Translations under genes and position numbers: made by a program
Notes under the pieces: generated by a model
Databases searched by the model: none
The model's input: the letters and a program-made list of their open reading frames with translations, nothing else
What the model was told of the DNA's origin: nothing
Shown: piece by piece, positions 19,870 to 26,274 of the stretch
Layout of the letters: each line of letters starts with the position of its first letter
How positions within the stretch are numbered: position 1 is the stretch's first letter
NCBI GenBank assembly: GCA_040384645.1
Contig: JAZKIX010000028.1
Coordinates: 1 to 64,000, forward strand
Direction of reading: 5' to 3'
Origin: JAZKIX01 sp040384645
Lineage (GTDB): Bacteria > Pseudomonadota > Gammaproteobacteria > Burkholderiales > Burkholderiaceae_D
Length of the DNA: 64,000 nt

Positions 19870-20915
19870 GTGCCATGAGCGTCATGAGCGGCCGCAGCCT
19901 GATCATTTCACCCAACTGGATCGGCGACGCTGTCATTGCGCAACCGCTGGCGCAGCTGCTGCACCAGCAACATCCCGAGCGTCCGATCGATGTCCTGGCC
20001 TCGCCCATCGTGGCCCCGGTCTGGCGCGCCATGCCCAATATCGCGATGGTGATGGAGACCCCGTTCAAGCATGGCGCCCTGCAACTGAGCGAGCGCCGGC
20101 TGTTTGCAGCGCGCCTGCGCGAACGTGGTTATACCGATGCCTACGTGCTGCCCAATACACTGAAATACGCCCTGATCCCATGGCTGGCCGATATCCCGCG
20201 CCGCATCGGCTATCGTGGCGAAATGCGCTACGGCTTGCTCAATGTGATGCACCACGACGACGTTGCCAAGCCGCGCCCGATGGTCTCGTTCTACGCTGCG
20301 CTGGCCTATGCGCCGGCGGTCGCTGTCGCTGCACCGGCCACCTTGCCACGACCGGTATTGCAAATGTCACCGGCCCAGATCGCCGCAGTCGTCGCCCGTC
20401 TCGGCCTGCATCCAACGCGACCGATCCTGGCCTTTGCGCCGGGTGCAGAATTCGGTTCGGCCAAACGCTGGCCGACTTCTCATTTCGCCTTCTTGGCGCA
20501 ATTGATCCGGCGCGCGCATCCTGATGTGCAGATCGTGCTGCTCGGCTCGCCCAAGGACAAACCTGTATGCGATGAAATCGCCGCCCTGCACGCCGATGTC
20601 TCCAATCTAGCCGGTAGCACCAGCCTAGCCGACGCCATCGCCCTGATCGCCGGTGCCGCTGCGATGGTCAGCAACGATTCCGGCCTGCTGCATATTGCCT
20701 CCGCCCTGAACCGTCCCATCGTCGCCCTGTACGGTCCAACCGATCCCAAACACGCGCCGCCCTTCTCCGACATCGCCCAATCGCTCTCGCTCCACCTGTC
20801 CTGCGCCCCATGCCGCCAGCGCGAATGCCCGCTGCAACATCACAACTGCATGCGCAATTTGACGCCAGATATGGTGTGGGAGCCATTGCGCGGGATGCTG
20901 GATCGGGTGGGCTGA
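19866..20915 (+). CDS. waaF: Lipopolysaccharide heptosyltransferase II
   Basis: A 349-residue family 9 glycosyltransferase with a GT-B fold. The N-terminus has LIISPNWIGDAVIAQPL, the middle AFAPGAEFGSAKRWP, and the ADP-heptose site NDSGLLHIASALNRPIVALYG. These match WaaF, which adds the second L-glycero-D-manno-heptose to the inner core. The GTG at 19866 overlaps the msbA stop by 4 bp; ATGs at 19875 and 19884 are alternatives. It closes the waaL-msbA-waaF operon. Confidence 0.92.
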   Translation: MSAMSVMSGRSLIISPNWIGDAVIAQPLAQLLHQQHPERPIDVLASPIVAPVWRAMPNIAMVMETPFKHGALQLSERRLFAARLRERGYTDAYVLPNTLKYALIPWLADIPRRIGYRGEMRYGLLNVMHHDDVAKPRPMVSFYAALAYAPAVAVAAPATLPRPVLQMSPAQIAAVVARLGLHPTRPILAFAPGAEFGSAKRWPTSHFAFLAQLIRRAHPDVQIVLLGSPKDKPVCDEIAALHADVSNLAGSTSLADAIALIAGAAAMVSNDSGLLHIASALNRPIVALYGPTDPKHAPPFSDIAQSLSLHLSCAPCRQRECPLQHHNCMRNLTPDMVWEPLRGMLDRVG

Positions 20916-21049
20916 AACTGGTGGATTGATTGCGGCCGTATGGCTTTGCTGTTGATGCCGGTGGCATGGTGATGGCTTGCCGGTAGCTTGAAGCTATAGC
21001 GAGATCGCGATAGGTGTAGTGGGAATTTTGGCTGCTAATGAGTAAAAAT

Positions 21050-21129
21050 GCTTTAAAAATACACCTGGGTGTATTTTTAAAGCCCCAATGAAAACCAGCG
21101 GGTGAAGGGTTAAAATGGCATATACCCCC
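21050..21129 (-). repeat. Dispersed 72-bp element, copy D (extended palindrome)
   Basis: The core copy is 21058-21129, exactly 72 bp, reversed: GGGGGTATAT, CACCCGCTGG, TTTTCATTGGGG, then the end hairpin. Here the palindrome is much longer, with two perfect 16-base arms GCTTTAAAAATACACC (21050-21065) and its complement (21068-21083) around TG. It lies between the convergent waaF and kelch gene ends (364-bp space) and could serve as a bidirectional terminator. Confidence 0.88.
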
Positions 21130-21279
21130 ACTTTTTACCCTAATATACGGTGTAGTTGCGCTTTTTTTCAGGCGCACTTCTCAAAAAAACATCCAACATA
21201 CGGACGTGAATCTGGATGGATTGGGCACAAAGCAAGCGCCTTGCTTTGAACCCAATTCAGCGGTTTTTTAAACTCAACC

Positions 21280-23823
21280 TCAATCCAGCAACAATTGCAG
21301 CATCGGAACCATATTCCGACCGCGTTGCGGCGTCACCATCACGCCCGCCGACGCAATGCCGGTGCCAACACTATTGCTAGCAGCAAGCGCGCAAGTGTAA
21401 TTAACCCCGCCCAGTAAACCCCTGACCATAATCGGCGACCCGCTGCCCGTGCTGCTATGGCTTGCTTTGCCAGCGGCGCTGCAAGTGGCGGTGTAGACGC
21501 TGATCGCACTGGTCGCGCTATTGGCCGGTGGTGAGAAAGTGACAGTGACTTTGCCGGGACCGGGGGTGGCGACGATATTGGTGGGCGCGGTGGCCACGGT
21601 TGGCCCATACGTCGTCAATACAGCGTCACTCGAAATGCCGTTGACGAATGCTCTGATACTGACGGCACCGAAGGGAAAGCCTTCTAGTGCAGTAGAAGTC
21701 GAGGTGAACTTGGTATCGCTAAATGGCGCGTTGGGATCGACCGGCAGCCAGGTCGTTTGTCCATTGTCGAGGCGCATGACTTGTAATAGGGGGAAGTTAC
21801 TTGCAGAGTTGTGAGCGCCGCCGCCGGATGCTTCTAGATTGGGGCGAAAGCCAGTGCCCGTGAAAACTGGAGCAGTCTTATACAACAATGCGGTAGTTAA
21901 GCTAGAGAGGTTGGGGCGGCGTGACACATCAGGCAATTGATTTATTTCAAATAGTTCGGCTGTGCTGGAATAGTTATTGGAATCCAAAGTGCCACCAGCA
22001 ATGAGTACTTTGCCATTGGGTAAAAGCGTCGCGGTATGGGAATAACCGATCCCATTTCCCGCAGAGCTCCAGCTATTGTTTGCGGGATCATATAGTTCGG
22101 CGCTGGTGACTGGATCAATATTATTTTCGCCCCCCGCGATCAGTACTTTTCCAGAGGGCAACAATGTCGCTGTATGGTGGAGACGAGCGGTTGTAAGCGA
22201 TTCTGCAGGCGTCCAGGTATTGGTAATGCGATCGAATAGCTCTGCGCTAGCAAGCGGATTATTGGCAGCGCCTCCAACGACCAGTACCTTGCCGTTGGGT
22301 AGCGTAGTGACGGTGTGACCATAACGCGCCATAGTCAGTAGTGCTGTAAAGCTCCATGCATTGGCAATCGGATCATACAATTCGGCACTTTTTAGATACC
22401 CTGTGCTGCCAATTCCAGCTGTGATTAGTACTTTGCCATTGTGAAGCTGTGTGGCTGCATGGGAATAGCGGCCAGTCTTTAGTGAAGCCATGACGGTCCA
22501 ACTATTGCTCGTAGGATTGAACAGTTCAGCACTTTCAGAAACATCATTGGTGAAAGGGGAATATCCGCCGACGACCAAGGGTTTACCGTTTAGTAGCAAC
22601 GTGGTTGTTGGCTGGGAACGAGGGACAGTGAGCGTCCCACCATCGCTCCAAACGCCAACTGACGGGTCATAGAATTCTGCACTGGCGATTGCATTGGATA
22701 CCCCAGTACGGCCCCCGATAAGCAGCACTTTGCTGTTGGGTAAAAGTGTTGCCGTGTGGTTCCAACGTCCAGAGTTATGCGGGCCGGCTTCGCTCCAGGT
22801 ATTTGTGGCGGCGTCATACAATTGATTGGCGGGGACGGGAAAATTACTGTAATTTCCTCCCGCGATCAGTACTTTGCCGTTGGGTAGTAATGTTGCGGTA
22901 TGGCCGAAGCTTCCATGAGGCAGTAACTCAGGGCCAAGGCTCCAAGTATTGAGGGTGGGATCATACAATTCGACGCTTATCCCGACGTTAGACGCGCCAT
23001 TGTTATACCCGCCGACGAGTAGTACCTTGCCATTCGTTAGCAGTGTGGCACTATGGCTGAAACGTCCGACGTTTAATGATCCTGCCGCGCTCCAGGTATT
23101 TGTAGCAGGATTGTATAGCTCGGCATTAGCGAACAAGAGGCCAGTACTGCTTCCACCTGCGACAAGCACTTTGCCATTGGCAAGTAACGTCGCAGTATGG
23201 CCGCCATGCGCTCCACCGAGCGCCCCTGTAGCAGTCCACGTATTCGTGGCAGGATTATAAAGTTCGGCGCTAGTCAAATAATCTCCGCCAAAACCGCCAA
23301 CAACTAATACTTTGCCATTCGGCAGCAATGATGCAGTATGGCCGCTACGTGCTTTTGCTAGCGATCCCGCAGGGCTCCAAATCTTAGTCGCGGGGTCGTA
23401 CAGATCGGCACTGGCTAGGGCGGCACCATTAGTCCGAAAGTCACCACTAAAACCGCCAGCCACCAACACTTTGCCATTGGATAGCAGCGTGGCGGTGTGG
23501 CCAGATCTTGTTGTCGCAAGCGGATTGCCTGGGGTCGACATATCGGTAATCGGATCATACGTTTCTGTACTCGCGAGACTGTTATAGACTCCATCGTTTC
23601 CGCCTATGATCAATATTTTGCCATTCGACATTAGTGTAGCGGTGTGTGCGCTACGTGACGTTGTGAGTGGTGCGGCACTGACCCACTCTGAGGTTGCGGA
23701 GGCGGACATTGTGCTTGATAGCAGAGATGCGCCAATGAGCCGGACAACGAAATTGCAGATGCGGCGTCTGGATCTACTAAAAATATTGAAATTCGTACTA
23801 ATTGCAATGGTAGACATAGTCAT
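21280..23823 (-). CDS. Secreted kelch-repeat beta-propeller protein with a C-terminal FN3-like domain
   Basis: 847 residues. An N-terminal hydrophobic segment ending near SASATSEW suggests secretion. Twelve units of about 50 residues follow, each with a HTATLLPNGKVLVAGG-type core and an AELYDPATNTW-type end; these are kelch or galactose-oxidase-like blades, enough for two six-bladed propellers or similar. The C-terminal part (about 730-830) has APTNIVATPGPGKVTVTFSPP, a fibronectin-III-like domain. No galactose-oxidase catalytic residues were identified. The gene has a different base feel from its neighbours and no operon partner. The ligand is not known. Confidence 0.82.
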   Translation of the reverse strand: MTMSTIAISTNFNIFSRSRRRICNFVVRLIGASLLSSTMSASATSEWVSAAPLTTSRSAHTATLMSNGKILIIGGNDGVYNSLASTETYDPITDMSTPGNPLATTRSGHTATLLSNGKVLVAGGFSGDFRTNGAALASADLYDPATKIWSPAGSLAKARSGHTASLLPNGKVLVVGGFGGDYLTSAELYNPATNTWTATGALGGAHGGHTATLLANGKVLVAGGSSTGLLFANAELYNPATNTWSAAGSLNVGRFSHSATLLTNGKVLLVGGYNNGASNVGISVELYDPTLNTWSLGPELLPHGSFGHTATLLPNGKVLIAGGNYSNFPVPANQLYDAATNTWSEAGPHNSGRWNHTATLLPNSKVLLIGGRTGVSNAIASAEFYDPSVGVWSDGGTLTVPRSQPTTTLLLNGKPLVVGGYSPFTNDVSESAELFNPTSNSWTVMASLKTGRYSHAATQLHNGKVLITAGIGSTGYLKSAELYDPIANAWSFTALLTMARYGHTVTTLPNGKVLVVGGAANNPLASAELFDRITNTWTPAESLTTARLHHTATLLPSGKVLIAGGENNIDPVTSAELYDPANNSWSSAGNGIGYSHTATLLPNGKVLIAGGTLDSNNYSSTAELFEINQLPDVSRRPNLSSLTTALLYKTAPVFTGTGFRPNLEASGGGAHNSASNFPLLQVMRLDNGQTTWLPVDPNAPFSDTKFTSTSTALEGFPFGAVSIRAFVNGISSDAVLTTYGPTVATAPTNIVATPGPGKVTVTFSPPANSATSAISVYTATCSAAGKASHSSTGSGSPIMVRGLLGGVNYTCALAASNSVGTGIASAGVMVTPQRGRNMVPMLQLLLD

Positions 23824-24227
23824 TCCTGCGTCACTCGCGTCACGCTCAAGAGGGGTAAATATTCAGGCTGGGATTGCAAACAGTCGGCTCTGGTGTTTGT
23901 CACTGTAATGGCCGTATATGCATTGGCAAACGCCGCAAACGGCTGGCGTTGCTGCACATGGTTGCGTGAATAGTGGTGCCAAAACACGCATTTCTGGCGT
24001 GACACGCAAATAAGCGAGCGAACTTGGCAGCATCAAAGTGCGCACGAAGTCTATGGTTTTGCTGAACTTTATGTCAATTAAAATCTGTGACTATCAGGCT
24101 AAATGCTAGCGTGGATCAGCTGCGCGATGGACTGGCCTGTTTTATATGCCATACGCGTCATTGTTGAATGGCAAGGCAAAACAAGGATGACTAAAACTTC
24201 CAATCCAATAAAACGTCGCAATAGCCC

Positions 24228-24281
24228 TTGAAAAAATTCGGTTCGCAGTGTAAATTACCAATTGGTTAATTAACCAATTGG
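24228..24281 (+). promoter_or_regulatory. arsR promoter with a perfect 24-bp operator
   Basis: TTGAAA (24228-24233) and TAAATT (24251-24256) are separated by 17 bp, a good sigma-70 spacing. Directly after the -10, CCAATTGG-TTAATTAA-CCAATTGG (24258-24281) is a perfect palindrome covering the expected transcription start. It ends 6 bp before the ATG of the ArsR gene. This layout implies autorepression by the ArsR dimer. The -10/-35 and operator calls are from sequence only. Confidence 0.75.
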
Positions 24282-24287
24282 ATAAAT

Positions 24288-24656
24288 ATGAATGCAGCTA
24301 TGAACAGCGGCGACCAACTCAGTGCCACCTTTGGCGCATTGGCAGACCCGACCCGCCGTGCCATGTTGGTCAGGCTGAGCGCGGGGGAGGCGTCGGTGCA
24401 GGAGTTGGCAAAGCCTTTCCAAATGAGCATGCCTGCTATTTCCAAGCATTTAAAAGTATTGGAAAAGGCTGGCTTGATCGTGCGGGGCCGCAATGCCCAG
24501 TTCCGGCCTTGCCGCTTGGAAGTGCAGCCTTTGAAGGCGGCGGTGGATTGGATGGAAGAGCACCGCAAGGAATGGGAGCTGCGCTTTGACCGGCTTGATG
24601 TGTATTTACAAGAACTGCAAGCCACCCATGTTGATGCCGACATCAAGCCACCTTAG
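24288..24656 (+). CDS. ArsR-family winged-helix transcriptional repressor
   Basis: 122 residues. The winged helix is seen as LSATFGALADPTRRAMLVRLS, then VQELAKPFQMSMPAISKHLKVL (recognition helix) and GLIVRGRNAQFRPCRL (wing). There is no metal-binding Cys cluster, so this is the metal-independent ArsR type paired with SRPBCC proteins. The ATG at 24288 lies only 6 bp from the operator and has no clear ribosome site, so translation may use a very short leader or the ATG at 24300. It is followed by two SRPBCC genes on the same strand. Confidence 0.9.
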   Translation: MNAAMNSGDQLSATFGALADPTRRAMLVRLSAGEASVQELAKPFQMSMPAISKHLKVLEKAGLIVRGRNAQFRPCRLEVQPLKAAVDWMEEHRKEWELRFDRLDVYLQELQATHVDADIKPP

Positions 24657-24794
24657 GCAACACATTTTCGTTGGATCAGTTGTCATAACCCCGTCGTAAT
24701 AAACCAACCGTAATAAATCAGTCGTAGCAGTCAGTGCTACAGATATCGATCTTGATAAATTTTCTTAACAAGCCCCCACACTCAGGAGATAAGC

Positions 24795-25304
24795 ATGTCC
24801 GAACCTCTATCCCAGATTCAGCCTTTCAATTATTCCCGTACTTTTAAAGCGCCGCGCGCCTTGGTATATGAAGTACATAGTAAAGCCGAGCATATTGCCA
24901 AATGGTTCGGCCCGGCCGGTACTAAGGTTGGCAAGTTCGAGATGGATTTCCGGGTCGGCGGCATGAACCATTACTGCATCGAGATTCCGGGCGGGATCGA
25001 GATGTGGGGTCGCCAGATTTATCGCGAGATCGTACCGAATGAAAAGATCGTGCATATCCAGTCGTTCTCGGACAAAGATGGCGGGATCGGCCATCACCCG
25101 ATGTCGCCAACCTGGCCGCTTGAAATGCTGGCGGTGACCACCTTTGAAGACGATGGTGCGGGCACCAAGGTCACGGTGAGCTGGTTACCGTACAACGCCG
25201 ATCAGGAAGGCATCAATACCTTCGACGTTGCGCGCGGTAGCATGACTGGTGGCTTTAAAGGCATGTTCGATACCTTGCAAGTCTATGTGGAAAATCTGGC
25301 ATGA
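24795..25304 (+). CDS. SRPBCC (AHSA1-like) domain protein
   Basis: 169 residues with a single START/Bet v 1-like fold. The family blocks are FKAPRALVYEVHSKAEHIAKWFGPAG and FRVGGMNHYCI, with the end FKGMFDTLQVYVE. Such proteins bind hydrophobic ligands; the ligand here is unknown. A very good AGGAGAT ribosome site precedes the ATG. It is the middle gene of an ArsR-SRPBCC-SRPBCC set, a common arrangement in proteobacteria, and overlaps the next gene by 4 bp. Confidence 0.9.
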   Translation: MSEPLSQIQPFNYSRTFKAPRALVYEVHSKAEHIAKWFGPAGTKVGKFEMDFRVGGMNHYCIEIPGGIEMWGRQIYREIVPNEKIVHIQSFSDKDGGIGHHPMSPTWPLEMLAVTTFEDDGAGTKVTVSWLPYNADQEGINTFDVARGSMTGGFKGMFDTLQVYVENLA

Positions 25305-25762
25305 CGTCCGTGGTCAGCTATCCCTCCGAGCGGGAAATGCGCTATACCCGCGTGGTTGCCGCGCCGCGTGCCTTGGTCTGGCAAGTCTGGACCGAGGTCG
25401 AAAAATTGGCGCAATGGTGGGGGCCGGAGGGCTTTAGCATCACCACCCTGGAACGGGAATTGGCGGTGGGCGGGATCTGGCGCTTTACCATGCACGGCCC
25501 GGATGGCACCGATTACCCCAATCGGATCGCGTATCTGGAAGTGAGCCAAGGGCAAAGGCTGGTGTATCAGCATGGTTCCGACGCCGATCCGGCGATGTTC
25601 CATGTCGTGACTGAATTTACCGAGCTGGGCAAGCAGACGCAGATTGTCACCACCATCACGTTCCGCTCACTGAAAGAGCGCGACGACATCGCGCAATTTG
25701 CCATCGACGGTCATAACTCGAGCATGAAACGTCTGGATGCTTTACTGGTAGCAGCGCAGTAA
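25301..25762 (+). CDS. SRPBCC (AHSA1-like) domain protein
   Basis: 153 residues, paralogous in fold to the preceding gene: VVAAPRALVWQVWTEVEKLAQWWGPEGF and LAVGGIWRFTMHGPDGTDYPN. The start ATG overlaps the stop of the previous gene (ATGA), indicating translational coupling. Presumably it is under the same ArsR control. The function beyond ligand binding is not known. Confidence 0.9.
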   Translation: MTSVVSYPSEREMRYTRVVAAPRALVWQVWTEVEKLAQWWGPEGFSITTLERELAVGGIWRFTMHGPDGTDYPNRIAYLEVSQGQRLVYQHGSDADPAMFHVVTEFTELGKQTQIVTTITFRSLKERDDIAQFAIDGHNSSMKRLDALLVAAQ

Positions 25763-25830
25763 ATCAAGTCACATCGACAAGTCGCCACGCCGCAGCAGCA
25801 AATGCCCGAAGAGGTGTTTCGCCAGGTGCT

Positions 25831-25840
25831 NNNNNNNNNN
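25831..25840. other. Assembly gap (10 N)
   Basis: The gap lies in the 512-bp space between the second SRPBCC gene and the beta-helix protein. Short coding-like traces flank it on both strands, but no family is recognised, so a small gene may be broken here. Confidence 0.95.
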
Positions 25841-25951
25841 GACTGGTTCAAGCCAGTCCTAACGCTCTCATAATCCCTTCATTGATCTGCTGTGGCGTAT
25901 TGCCGAGCGTCTGATCTGACCGCAATATTGTCTAGTACTTTAGGTAAATAT

Positions 25952-26026
25952 AGGGAGTATAAGGACAAATATGCCTTAATCCGCGCATTTTCATTGGGCT
26001 CGTTTAAATACACACTGGAGTATATT
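25952..26026 (+). repeat. Dispersed 72-bp element, copy E
   Basis: Degenerate head AGGGAGTATA, central ATGC-CTTAATCCGC-GCAT hairpin, TTTTCATTGGGC, and end palindrome AATACACACTGGAGTATATT. About 74 bp from GGGAG. It lies in the space between the convergent SRPBCC gene and the beta-helix protein gene. Confidence 0.8.
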
Positions 26027-26183
26027 GGGCGGCATTGCACCATGAATCCGTTCAATTTGAATTGCCTAGTGTTGCTCTTGATGGGATGTCGATGTCCGGC
26101 TGGCCGCTAGCGAAGGACAGTGAAACAAAATTGGAGCGGAAAGAACGCCATAGCGGCAGGCTGCGTGTGGGGTTCTTAAAACG

Positions 26184-26214
26184 CCAATCTCCCGCAAGCG
26201 GGAGATTGGTTTTT
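26184..26214. terminator. Strong hairpin terminator 3' of the beta-helix protein gene
   Basis: CCAATCTCCCGC-AA-GCGGGAGATTGG is a 12-bp perfect stem, followed by TTTTTA on the plus strand and by CGTTTT on the minus strand. It is about 60 bp beyond the stop of the minus-strand gene and probably ends its transcript. Confidence 0.75.
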
Positions 26215-26274
26215 ACTTTATTGCGTTTTGCAAGTACTCATGACAAGTACTTGCTAGGTTGCGTGATCAACTTA

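Noticed and set aside
25763..25930. Short coding-like traces on both sides of the gap (for example a minus-strand TPQQINEGIMRALGLA end)
   Set aside because: Each is under 30 residues, bounded by stops, and not assignable to a family; may be chance or a broken gene, not enough to call.
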